The notes below the pieces were generated by a model. That model worked only from the letters and a program-made list of their open reading frames with translations. It had not been told where the DNA came from and made no database searches. Source: Pedobacter africanus (GTDB taxonomy: Bacteria; Bacteroidota; Bacteroidia; Sphingobacteriales; Sphingobacteriaceae). From it: 64,000 bases of DNA. The translations under genes and the position numbers were made by a program. This document shows, one piece after another, positions 43,470-51,684 of this stretch; the first letter of the stretch is position 1; every line of letters begins with the position of its first letter. The stretch spans positions 620,001 to 684,000 of the forward strand of contig NZ_FWXT01000001.1 in NCBI RefSeq assembly GCF_900176535.1, written 5' to 3'.

Positions 43470-44858
43470 ATGAACTACGATGTAATTGTTATAGGCAGCG
43501 GTCCGGGTGGATATGTGGCTGCGATCAGAGCTTCTCAGTTAGGTTTGAAAACTGCAGTAGTTGAACGCGAATCTTTAGGTGGAATATGCCTGAACTGGGG
43601 CTGTATACCAACCAAAGCATTATTAAAAAGCGCTCAGGTATTTGAATACATTAACCATGCTGCTGAGTATGGAATTAAAACTGCCGAAGCTGAAGCAGAT
43701 TTTGCTGCTGTGATTAAACGCAGTCGTGGTGTTGCCGATGGCATGAGCAAAGGTGTTCAGTTCTTGATGAAAAAGAACAAAATTGATGTGATCATGGGTA
43801 CCGGTAAAGTGAAGCCGGGCAACAAGGTAGAAGTTAAAGCTGCCGACGGATCGCAAAAAGAATATACAGCTACCAGTATCATACTGGCTACAGGCGGAAG
43901 GTCAAGAGAATTGCCCAACCTGAAACAGGACGGTAAAAAAGTAATTGGCTACAGACAGGCGATGGTATTGCCGGAGCAGCCAAAATCTATGGTTGTAGTA
44001 GGCTCTGGCGCTATTGGCGTTGAATTTGCCTATTTCTATGCCACATTGGGTACCAAGGTAACCATCGTAGAATTTATGGAAAATGTGGTGCCGGTAGAAG
44101 ATGAAGATGTATCGAAACAATTGCTGCGCAGCTTCAAAAAAGCTGGCATCGAGATCATGACTTCTTCGAGCGTAGAATCTGTTGATACCAGCGGTGCCGG
44201 ATGCAAAGTTCAGGTAAAAACTGCTTCAGGCATGCAGACACTGGAATGCGACATCGTATTGTCGGCCGCCGGAGTTGTGGCCAACATCGAAAACCTTGGA
44301 CTGGAAGAAACAGGTATCAAAACAGAAAAAGGTAAAGTTGTTGTAGACGAGTTCTACAATACCTCTGTTAAAGGCTATTATGCAATTGGAGATATTGTTG
44401 GCGGGCAAGCGCTTGCACACGTAGCTTCAGCCGAAGGCATTATCTGCGTAGAGAAAATTGCAGGTCATAAACCAGAGCCCCTGGACTACAACAACATCCC
44501 AGGATGTACGTACTGCAGCCCGGAAATCGCTTCTGTAGGTTATACCGAGAAAGCAGCCAAAGCTGCTGGATATGAGCTTAAGATTGGTAAATTCCCATTC
44601 TCTGCTTCGGGTAAAGCCAGTGCTGCCGGTGCAAAAGATGGTTTTGTAAAACTGATTTTTGATGCCAAGTATGGGGAATTGCTGGGTGCACACATGATTG
44701 GTGCTAACGTTACAGAAATGATTGCTGAAATTGTGGTGGCCAGAAAACTGGAAACTACAGGCCATGAAATGATCAAATCGGTACACCCGCACCCAACCAT
44801 GAGCGAAGCCATTATGGAGGCTGCTGCTGATGCATATGGCGAGGTGATCCATTTGTAA
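43470..44858 (+). CDS. lpdA: dihydrolipoyl dehydrogenase (E3)
   Basis: 462 aa. Re-oxidises dihydrolipoamide of 2-oxoacid dehydrogenase complexes or the glycine cleavage system, with FAD and NAD+. FAD motif IGSGPGGYVAA at the N-terminus; redox disulfide Cys40/Cys45 in GGICLNWGCIPTK; NAD-binding GSGAIGVEF near 180; second FAD contact AIGDIVGG; C-terminal HPHPTMSE with the active-site His-Glu pair. Full length, cytoplasmic. It stands alone, away from E1/E2 genes, and ends before a strong terminator. Confidence 0.97.
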   Translation: MNYDVIVIGSGPGGYVAAIRASQLGLKTAVVERESLGGICLNWGCIPTKALLKSAQVFEYINHAAEYGIKTAEAEADFAAVIKRSRGVADGMSKGVQFLMKKNKIDVIMGTGKVKPGNKVEVKAADGSQKEYTATSIILATGGRSRELPNLKQDGKKVIGYRQAMVLPEQPKSMVVVGSGAIGVEFAYFYATLGTKVTIVEFMENVVPVEDEDVSKQLLRSFKKAGIEIMTSSSVESVDTSGAGCKVQVKTASGMQTLECDIVLSAAGVVANIENLGLEETGIKTEKGKVVVDEFYNTSVKGYYAIGDIVGGQALAHVASAEGIICVEKIAGHKPEPLDYNNIPGCTYCSPEIASVGYTEKAAKAAGYELKIGKFPFSASGKASAAGAKDGFVKLIFDAKYGELLGAHMIGANVTEMIAEIVVARKLETTGHEMIKSVHPHPTMSEAIMEAAADAYGEVIHL

Positions 44859-44964
44859 GGGACAAATTAAGTGATCTGTTTTCGGGCTGCATAATTGCGC
44901 TGAAGCGCGCAAAGACGCTATGCCCTCTCCCAGACACTGAATTTGTTGCTAAAGAAACTCAGAG

Positions 44965-44994
44965 AGAGGTAGTTTTCAACTACCTCTTTTTTTA
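44965..44994 (+). terminator. terminator after lpdA
   Basis: Arms AGAGGTAGTT and AACTACCTCT with a 3-base loop followed by seven Ts. About 105 bases after the lpdA stop. Confidence 0.88.
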
Positions 44995-45049
44995 TGTTTA
45001 TATTTACAATAATTACAGAACTAATTTACTATAAGTACAATAACTGGAA

Positions 45050-45889
45050 ATGAACTTACATACCATAAATACCGGCTTTTTTAAACTGGATGGAGGCGCA
45101 ATGTTTGGCGTGGTACCCAAGTCTATATGGCAGCGGAGCAATCCGGCAGATGCCAATAACCTTTGCACCTGGGCCATGCGCTGCCTGCTGATAGAAGATG
45201 GCGACCGCCTGATATTGATAGACAATGGCATTGGCGATAAACAGGACGAGAAATTTATGGGCCATTACTACCTGCATGGTGAGGATACGCTCGATAAATC
45301 GCTTGCTGCAAAGGGCTTTAGCCGCGACGACATAACCGATGTATTTTTAACACACCTGCATTTTGACCATTGCGGCGGCTCTATTGTACGTGTAGGTGAT
45401 AAACTGCGGCCTGCATTTAGAAATGCTTTTTACTGGAGCAATGCCAAACACTGGAACTGGGCAGTAAACCCTAACGAAAGGGAAAAGGCTTCTTTTTTAA
45501 AGGAAAATATCCTCCCCATCCAGGACAGCGGGCAGCTCAGGTTTGTGGAAGACAAAGATGGTGTGGCTTTTCATGAGGGCATCAGCATACGCTTTGCATT
45601 CGGGCATACCGATGCCATGATGCTGCCGCAAATCCAATATAAGGATAAGACCATTGTTTATATGGCCGATCTGCTGCCCTCTGTAGGGCATATACCCCTG
45701 CCCTATGTAATGGCTTACGATATGTTCCCTCTGCAAACGCTGAAGGAGAAAAAAGCCTTTCTACAGGAAGCGGCCGATAAGGAATACATCCTTTACCTGG
45801 AGCATGATCCTGTTAATGAATGCTGTACACTGCAACACACCGAAAAAGGTGTGAGATTAGATAAGACCTTTGATCTGGCCAGCCTTTAA
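45050..45889 (+). CDS. metallo-beta-lactamase-fold hydrolase
   Basis: 279 aa, no signal peptide. Zinc-binding motif THLHFDHCGG near 102-111, a later His (GHTDAM) and Asp (VYMAD), and a final YLEHDP His. The arrangement and length resemble the AHL-lactonase/quinol-like MBL subgroup, but the substrate cannot be told; many such enzymes are thioesterases or lactonases. It stands alone between lpdA and yegP-like genes. Confidence 0.85.
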   Translation: MNLHTINTGFFKLDGGAMFGVVPKSIWQRSNPADANNLCTWAMRCLLIEDGDRLILIDNGIGDKQDEKFMGHYYLHGEDTLDKSLAAKGFSRDDITDVFLTHLHFDHCGGSIVRVGDKLRPAFRNAFYWSNAKHWNWAVNPNEREKASFLKENILPIQDSGQLRFVEDKDGVAFHEGISIRFAFGHTDAMMLPQIQYKDKTIVYMADLLPSVGHIPLPYVMAYDMFPLQTLKEKKAFLQEAADKEYILYLEHDPVNECCTLQHTEKGVRLDKTFDLASL

Positions 45890-45984
45890 ACAAAAAATAA
45901 TCCGCAGGTTTTTTTGTTTAACATTTGTTTTACTAAATTGTGGTTATTATCAACCTAAGTAAAAATTAAATTAAACAAACGATC

Positions 45985-46314
45985 ATGGGTAAATTTGAAA
46001 TTACTACAAGAAAAAACGGTGAATATCAATTCAATCTAAAAGCTGGTAATGGTCAGGTTATATTGGCGAGCGAAGGCTATTCGAGCAAAAGTGCATGCCA
46101 GAACGGTATTGAGTCTGTAAGGAAAAATGCTTCGGACGACAGTAAGTTTGAGAGAAAAACATCAACTAATGGCAAGCCTTATTTTAACCTGAAAGCCTCA
46201 AATGGTCAGGTAATTGGCAACAGCGAGATGTATGAAAGTGAAGCCAGCAGAGAAAACGGCATTGAATCTGTTAAAAAGAATGCACCTACGGCCGACGTGT
46301 CGGACTTGAGCTAA
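45985..46314 (+). CDS. YegP/DUF1508 tandem-repeat protein
   Basis: 109 aa containing two copies of the ~48-residue DUF1508 unit: GKFEITTRKNGEYQFNLKA..NGIESVRKNA and SKFERKTSTNGKPYFNLKA..NGIESVKKNA, each with an NGQVI core. This is the usual two-repeat YegP architecture, a small cytoplasmic alpha/beta protein of unknown function and often stress-linked. A 10-bp hairpin lies just downstream. Confidence 0.88.
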   Translation: MGKFEITTRKNGEYQFNLKAGNGQVILASEGYSSKSACQNGIESVRKNASDDSKFERKTSTNGKPYFNLKASNGQVIGNSEMYESEASRENGIESVKKNAPTADVSDLS

Positions 46315-46327
46315 GTGTCAATAAATT

Positions 46328-46361
46328 GCCTGTCAGTTTGCCTGAATGGACACTGACAGGC
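46328..46361 (+). terminator. hairpin after yegP-like gene
   Basis: Arms GCCTGTCAGT and ACTGACAGGC with a 14-base loop, 13 bases after the stop. The T-run is poor, so termination may be weak or the stem may protect the mRNA end. Confidence 0.55.
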
Positions 46362-46616
46362 CTTCTATACAGGTTCTGCTAATTAGATCAGCTAATGTTG
46401 TTTTTACTGACAGAATTATCCGGATAAAATAATATTTCTTTTAAAACGCTTATAATGTAATGGCCGTTTACGGCAACAAAAGATTGATTCATAGAATTTT
46501 AACGCTCATCATCCTCTTTAGCGCTACATGCTGACAAAAGTATTTTGGAATAATTTTTGCTGCAATATTACCATGCAAATCAGGGCTGTAAAGTGTAACA
46601 TTTTCAGGAATTTATG

Positions 46617-46647
46617 TTTCAATGTTGCCTTTAAATTCTTACTTTTG
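46617..46647 (+). promoter_or_regulatory. Bacteroidota-type promoter of rpoD
   Basis: TTTC (46617-46620), 19 bases, then TACTTTTG (46640-46647), close to the TTTG-N19-TAnnTTTG consensus. It lies 35 bases before the ATG. Confidence 0.65.
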
Positions 46648-46682
46648 CACGTTCAAAACATAACGAGTACCAAAACATATAG

Positions 46683-47543
46683 ATGAGACAACTCAAAATC
46701 ACGCAATCAATTACCAATCGCGAAAGTCAATCATTAGACAAATACCTTCACGAGATTGGTAAAGTGGATTTAATCACTGCAGAAGAAGAAGTAATATTAG
46801 CTAGGAAGATACGGGAAGGAGATCAGGCTGCATTAGAACGCTTAACAAAAACAAATTTACGTTTTGTTGTTTCAGTTGCCAAGCAATATCAGAATCAGGG
46901 TTTAACTTTAGGAGATTTGATCAATGAAGGTAACCTGGGTTTGATTAAAGCGGCAAAGCGTTTTGACGAGACAAAGGGTTTTAAATTCATTTCATATGCA
47001 GTTTGGTGGATTCGTCAGTCTATATTACAGGCTATTGCAGAGCAGAGCCGTATTGTACGTTTGCCTTTAAACCAGGTTGGCTCTCTAAGTAAAATCAGCA
47101 AAGCATTCTCTAAGCTGGAACAGGAATATGAGCGTGAGCCTTCTCCTGAAGAACTGGCGGATATTTTAGAAACTACAGTAGATAAAATTTCGGACACACT
47201 GAGCAATTCTGGTCGCCATGTATCTATGGATGCCCCTTTTGTTCAGGGTGAAGAAAATACGCTGTTGGATGTACTGGAAAACCATGAGCCGAATACAGAC
47301 AGCAGTCTGATCAATGAGTCACTTTCTGAAGAGATTAAACGTTCTTTGTCGACTTTAACTGAGCGTGAGCGTGAGATCATTGTTTTGTTCTTTGGCTTAA
47401 GTACCAACCACCCCCTTTCTCTTGAAGAGATCGGCGAAAAGTTTAACTTAACCCGCGAACGTGTACGTCAGATCAAAGATAAGGCATTGCAACGTCTGCG
47501 TCATACTTCAAGAAGCAAAATCTTAAAATCTTATTTAGGCTAA
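46683..47543 (+). CDS. rpoD: primary sigma factor RpoD/SigA
   Basis: 286 aa housekeeping sigma-70 of the short Bacteroidota type lacking region 1.1. Region 1.2/2 begins SLDKYLHEIGKVDLIT; region 2.3-2.4 is GFKFISYAVWWIRQSI; region 3 follows; region 4.2 helix-turn-helix is SLEEIGEKFNLTRERVRQIK. Length and composition are normal for the phylum. This sigma recognises the unusual -33/-7 promoters also visible in this window. Monocistronic: its own promoter lies upstream and a terminator follows. Confidence 0.97.
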   Translation: MRQLKITQSITNRESQSLDKYLHEIGKVDLITAEEEVILARKIREGDQAALERLTKTNLRFVVSVAKQYQNQGLTLGDLINEGNLGLIKAAKRFDETKGFKFISYAVWWIRQSILQAIAEQSRIVRLPLNQVGSLSKISKAFSKLEQEYEREPSPEELADILETTVDKISDTLSNSGRHVSMDAPFVQGEENTLLDVLENHEPNTDSSLINESLSEEIKRSLSTLTEREREIIVLFFGLSTNHPLSLEEIGEKFNLTRERVRQIKDKALQRLRHTSRSKILKSYLG

Positions 47544-47616
47544 GGCGAAAAAACCGATCACGATGCCTGAAACGATGGCAATGTGTTGCTATAAACACAG
47601 ATCAAAATTATAAAGT

Positions 47617-47648
47617 AAAAAAGATTGGGTACTCGCTCAATCTTTTTT
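47617..47648 (+). terminator. rpoD terminator overlapping the next promoter
   Basis: Arms AAAAAAGATTG (47617-47627) and CAATCTTTTTT (47638-47648), 10-base loop, T-run within the second arm. The -33 and -7 boxes of the next gene lie in the two arms. Confidence 0.75.
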
Positions 47649-47655
47649 ACTTTTG
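47625..47655 (+). promoter_or_regulatory. promoter of the GAPDH gene
   Basis: TTG (47625-47627), 20 bases, then TACTTTTG (47648-47655), 26 bases before the ATG. Near-consensus for the phylum. Confidence 0.65.
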
Positions 47656-47681
47656 CAGCATTCTAACCAAAAATTCATCAA

Positions 47682-49130
47682 ATGTTAAAAAAGTACCAAT
47701 CTGAGTTCCAAAACTGGATTGAAAAAGAAAAAAAAGCGATTGAATTGATCAATATTGTCGGACAGCTGTGGTTCGACAGATCTGTTGAACTGGTATTGTT
47801 CCGTAAACCTTTATTTGATGTTGGCAGCAGCGAGATCCTTGCACACCACCAATATGCCAAAGAGATCAGCGGAAAAGACATCAGCATTTATACTACACTT
47901 GAGCTGGCCGCCACAATTGCAAAATGCAATCTTGCCCCTTCAAGAGTAGATGTTGGTCGACTGGCTTCAGAATGGCTGGAAGACAACAACAATTATCCTT
48001 CTATTCACGACTTTGTAGTGAGTAAACTGAGCAAGCACATAGGAAAAGACAAAATAAGCTTAAAACCGGTAGATGTAGTCTTGTTTGGTTTTGGCCGCAT
48101 TGGCCGGATTGCCGCACGTGAACTGATCTTACAAGCAGGGAAAGGGGAACAACTGCGCTTAAGGGCGATAGTAACCCGCAGCTATAGCGACGAAGAGTTG
48201 ATCAAAAGAGCTGAACTATTGCGTACAGACTCTATACACGGCCCTTTTAATGGCACCATTATAGAAGATTTTGAAAATAAAGCCCTCATTGTAAACGGAC
48301 AGACCGTGCATTTTATCCAGGCCTCATCTCCTGAATCGGTAGATTATACCGCATACGACATCAACGATGCCCTGCTGATAGACAATACCGGAATTTACCG
48401 CGACCGTGAAGGCCTTGGCCGTCACCTTAAAGCTAAAGGGATCAGCAAAGTATTACTGACCGCACCTGCCAAAGGCGACATTCCTAATATTGTTGCGGGC
48501 ATAAATGATACGGCAGTAGATTTTGAGGCTGAAAGCATTTTATCAAATGCCTCTTGTACCACAAATGCCATTGTACCAGTATTGAAGGTGGTTGATGATG
48601 CTTTTGGCATTGAAAAAGGACACATAGAAACCGTACACTCCTATACCAACGACCAGAATTTGCTGGACAATTACCATAAAAAATACCGCAGAGGCCGCTC
48701 GGCTGCCCTAAACCTGGTTATTACCGAAACTGGTGCAGATAAAGCCGTAGCCAAGGTAATCCCGCATTTGGGTGGTAAATTAACCGGAAATGCCGTACGT
48801 GTACCTACGCCAAATGTTTCGCTGGCCATACTGAACCTTTCTTTAAGCAAGGTAACCTCTAAAGAAGAGATAGGTGAAGTTTTAAAGCAGGCTTCGCTGT
48901 TTGGCGACTTATCTGAACAGATTGAGTATTCCATCTCCAATGAGCTGGTAAGCACCGATTTAATTGGCAACAGCCATGCTTCTATTATTGATGGCCCGGC
49001 CACCATCATTGCAAAAGACAACAAATCTGTAGTACTTTATGCCTGGTACGACAATGAGTATGGTTATACCAGACAGGTGATACGCCTGGCCAAAAAGATG
49101 GCCGGAGTAATCAGGCTTACTTACTATTAA
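47682..49130 (+). CDS. glyceraldehyde-3-phosphate dehydrogenase, long form
   Basis: 482 aa, about 145 residues longer than ordinary GAPDH. The extra N-terminal domain (about 1-125) is helical and has no catalytic motif that I recognise. The NAD domain starts FGFGRIGRIAAREL near 130; catalytic Cys lies in SNASCTTNAI and the helper His in HSYTNDQN; the C-terminus has WYDNEYGYTRQVI. Long GAPDHs of this type are typical of Bacteroidota. Acts in glycolysis or gluconeogenesis. Own promoter overlaps the rpoD terminator; followed by a bidirectional terminator. Confidence 0.93.
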   Translation: MLKKYQSEFQNWIEKEKKAIELINIVGQLWFDRSVELVLFRKPLFDVGSSEILAHHQYAKEISGKDISIYTTLELAATIAKCNLAPSRVDVGRLASEWLEDNNNYPSIHDFVVSKLSKHIGKDKISLKPVDVVLFGFGRIGRIAARELILQAGKGEQLRLRAIVTRSYSDEELIKRAELLRTDSIHGPFNGTIIEDFENKALIVNGQTVHFIQASSPESVDYTAYDINDALLIDNTGIYRDREGLGRHLKAKGISKVLLTAPAKGDIPNIVAGINDTAVDFEAESILSNASCTTNAIVPVLKVVDDAFGIEKGHIETVHSYTNDQNLLDNYHKKYRRGRSAALNLVITETGADKAVAKVIPHLGGKLTGNAVRVPTPNVSLAILNLSLSKVTSKEEIGEVLKQASLFGDLSEQIEYSISNELVSTDLIGNSHASIIDGPATIIAKDNKSVVLYAWYDNEYGYTRQVIRLAKKMAGVIRLTYY

Positions 49131-49149
49131 TAATATTGGCTTATACGAC

Positions 49150-49182
49150 AGCGGCCCGTTTATTTTGAATAAACGGGCCGCT
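49150..49182. terminator. bidirectional terminator between convergent genes
   Basis: 15-base perfect arms AGCGGCCCGTTTATT / AATAAACGGGCCGCT with a TTG loop, between the GAPDH stop and the aldo/keto reductase stop. Confidence 0.88.
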
Positions 49183-49205
49183 TTGCTTTGTTGCCGATCT
49201 AAAGC

Positions 49206-50189
49206 CTAGAACTGAACAATTTTTGGCCTGGTCTGCACAATATCCTCTATCTTACCCATTACCTCATCAGTTAACAAAGGCACAACTTCCAAAGCTGTAA
49301 GGTTTTCTTTTAGCTGGTCTGGTTTGGAAGCGCCTAAAATAACCGTACTTACATTCGGATTTTTAAGACACCAGGCCAGGGATAATTTGGCCAGCGAGGT
49401 ATTCAGCTTATCTGCCAGTTTCTGCAGCTCCTGTGCTTTTTTCAATTTGTCTTCATTTAGAACAGCATCTTTTAGCCACTCCATCCCCTTAAGTTCCAGC
49501 CGGGTGTCTGCCGTTTTTTTGGCAGTATATTTACCCGACAACAGTCCGGACGCAAGCGGCGACCAAATTGTGGTGCCCAATCCGTACTCCTTAAACAGCA
49601 GCAGGTATTCGTTTTCCAGTTTGTTCCGCTCCATCAGGTTATACTGTGGCTGTTCCATGGTAGGGCCAATCAGGTTGTATTGTCTGGCCACCCTGATGGC
49701 TTCCATAATTTCTGCAGCACTCCATTCTGAAGTTCCCCAGTACAGGATTTTGCCTTGTTGCAAAAGCGTATTCATGGCCCAAACGGTTTCTTCTATAGGT
49801 GTATTTTTATCCGGACGGTGGCAAAAATAAAGATCCAGATAATCTGCCTGTAAGCGGCTCAATGCACCGTTGCAAGCTTCTATAACATGTTTACGGGAAA
49901 GACCTACCCTATTCGGGCCTTTATTTTCAGTACCAAAAAACACCTTACTGGAAACAACAAAAGATTCCCTTTCCCATTTATGGGCTTTCAGTATTTTACC
50001 CATTACAATTTCCGACTTACCGGCGGCATAGCCTTCGGCATTGTCGAAGAAGTTTACGCCTGCATCATAAGCCATCCCCATCAGTTCATCAGCGGTCTTA
50101 TCGCTGATCTGTTGTCCGAAAGTAAGCCAGCTGCCCAAAGACAATGCACTTACCTGCAACCCTGATTTTCCTAAACGTCTGTATTCCAT
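49206..50189 (-). CDS. aldo/keto reductase (Kv-beta/YghZ-like)
   Basis: 327 aa NADPH-dependent TIM-barrel reductase. Visible tetrad: Asp in FFDNAEGY, Tyr in the same block, Lys in VVSSKV and His in DLYFCHRPD. The C-terminal GASKPDQLKENL cofactor loop matches the potassium-channel beta-subunit-like AKR group (AKR6/14). These reduce aldehydes such as methylglyoxal; the natural substrate is uncertain. Convergent with GAPDH, divergent from the M28 peptidase gene. Confidence 0.92.
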   Translation of the reverse strand: MEYRRLGKSGLQVSALSLGSWLTFGQQISDKTADELMGMAYDAGVNFFDNAEGYAAGKSEIVMGKILKAHKWERESFVVSSKVFFGTENKGPNRVGLSRKHVIEACNGALSRLQADYLDLYFCHRPDKNTPIEETVWAMNTLLQQGKILYWGTSEWSAAEIMEAIRVARQYNLIGPTMEQPQYNLMERNKLENEYLLLFKEYGLGTTIWSPLASGLLSGKYTAKKTADTRLELKGMEWLKDAVLNEDKLKKAQELQKLADKLNTSLAKLSLAWCLKNPNVSTVILGASKPDQLKENLTALEVVPLLTDEVMGKIEDIVQTRPKIVQF

Positions 50190-50315
50190 TTAAAATCTTT
50201 TTATAATTAATAATGCCCCAAATTAAGGGGATATAATGAAAACAGTACTTTCCGGCGTAAGTTTTTACAAAAGGAGGATTGTCTGAATATCGCCGCATAT
50301 AATTACCTTTACCAT

Positions 50316-51275
50316 ATGTTGAAATCTATGACCATGAATACCTGCCTGACGATATCGATGGGATTATTGCTTTGCTGCAGCTCCGTTAAAAATACCGGCG
50401 GCACGGCCGCAGATCAGCAATTGTTAAAGGATGTGGAAATCTTGTCCTCAGATGCTTACGAGGGAAGAAAAACGGATACCAAGGGTGCGGAAATGGCCCG
50501 AGCCTATCTCATTAAACGCTTTGAGGCAGCAGGACTGAAAACTTTCTCGCAATTGCAGGGTTATGAGCAGCCTTTCTCCTTTAAAATGAGTAACGATAAA
50601 CAGGTTAATGGCAAAAACTTAATCGGCTATATTCAGGGAAAAAGTGATAAGGTAATTGTAATTTCTGCGCATTACGATCATATTGGTGTGATAAAAGGAC
50701 AGGTATACAATGGTGCAGATGATAATGCTTCTGGTGTTGCGGCCCTACTTAAATTTGCGACTTATTTTGCACGCAACAAGCCCGACCATACGCTGGTCTT
50801 TGCTGCCTTTGATGCTGAAGAAATGGGCTTACAAGGGGCAAAGGCTTTTGTAGCCAATCCGCCCGTTGGCCTGGATAAGTTCAAACTGAATATCAATATG
50901 GACATGATCAGCCATAACGACAAGGGAGAACTGTATGTGTGTGGCACATCCAAATACCCTGGTTTAAAAGATTATTTCTACACGAGCAAACCTACACCTA
51001 AGCTGTTGTTTGGGCATGATGATCCTGCATCGGGCAAAGACGACTGGACCAACCAAAGTGATCAGGGCGCATTTAATGCCAAAAACATTCCTTTCCTTTA
51101 CTTTGGCGTAGAAGATCATAAGGACTACCACAAGGCTACTGATGAATATCAGAACATCAACAAAACTTTCTTTATCGATGCCAGCAATGCCATTTTAGAG
51201 GTCATCATTAACATTGATAAAGAACGTGATGCACAAAAGCTTTTCCACGAAAAGGTACGCATGAAAAAGCAGTAA
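50316..51275 (+). CDS. M28-family zinc aminopeptidase, exported
   Basis: 319 aa. N-terminal signal with a Cys-Cys-Ser (LLCCSS) that may be a lipobox. Di-zinc peptidase motifs: ISAHYDHIG, NGADDNASG (bridging Asp), FDAEEMGLQG (Glu base and ligand), NMDMIS (Asp) and a late VEDHKDYHKATDE (His). Probably a periplasmic or surface aminopeptidase. Its stop is three bases from the stop of the convergent small gene. Confidence 0.9.
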   Translation: MLKSMTMNTCLTISMGLLLCCSSVKNTGGTAADQQLLKDVEILSSDAYEGRKTDTKGAEMARAYLIKRFEAAGLKTFSQLQGYEQPFSFKMSNDKQVNGKNLIGYIQGKSDKVIVISAHYDHIGVIKGQVYNGADDNASGVAALLKFATYFARNKPDHTLVFAAFDAEEMGLQGAKAFVANPPVGLDKFKLNINMDMISHNDKGELYVCGTSKYPGLKDYFYTSKPTPKLLFGHDDPASGKDDWTNQSDQGAFNAKNIPFLYFGVEDHKDYHKATDEYQNINKTFFIDASNAILEVIINIDKERDAQKLFHEKVRMKKQ

Positions 51276-51278
51276 GAC

Positions 51279-51545
51279 TTAAAAATCTATAGCTAAAAGA
51301 CTGTTTGTAGGAATAAGTATTCCGTTTTTTAACTGAAGATATTTCTCTGTAACGGCCCATACGGTTGTGGAGACCGTTTTTGCCCCTTCCCTGGTATTGA
51401 AAGTAATGTCTGCTTTGGATTTGAACTCATTGCCAAGTCGCTGCGCAGCATTCAATTTATCTTTTAACTCTTCAGTATGGTTTTCATCAGCAGGTATGAT
51501 CTGGCTGACATCTATTGCTTCTTTCTCAATTAATTCCCCTAACAT
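51279..51545 (-). CDS. small conserved hypothetical protein
   Basis: 88 aa with no signal or membrane segment. An acidic, helical N-terminal half (DENHTEELKDKLNAAQRLGNEF) is followed by a strand-rich half (DITFNTREGAKTVSTTVWAV; YLQLKNGILIPTNSLLAI). I do not recognise a named family, but the codon pattern and ATG start look real, and similar short proteins are found alone in Pedobacter-like genomes. Confidence 0.65.
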   Translation of the reverse strand: MLGELIEKEAIDVSQIIPADENHTEELKDKLNAAQRLGNEFKSKADITFNTREGAKTVSTTVWAVTEKYLQLKNGILIPTNSLLAIDF

Positions 51546-51684
51546 AATATATTGGCTAAAAATACATGGTTAAACATCGTTTAACCAAACTCTATACCAA
51601 TAAACAAAAAAAGCGCCACAGTTCAAAGCCAGACACACAATTGTCAATAAAATTTCTGATACATGACAAAGCTTTGCCAGCGGC

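Larger units (their letters stand above)
46315..46682. other. intergenic region, yegP-like gene to rpoD
   Basis: 368 bases. It begins with a hairpin (46328-46361) and ends with a near-consensus promoter for rpoD (46617-46647). The ~250 bases between show no ORF or RNA structure that I could recognise. Confidence 0.55.

Noticed and set aside
44870..44940. Possible small RNA after lpdA (short GC-rich hairpin near 44895)
   Set aside because: No promoter and only a 6-bp stem; probably 3' UTR ahead of the terminator.
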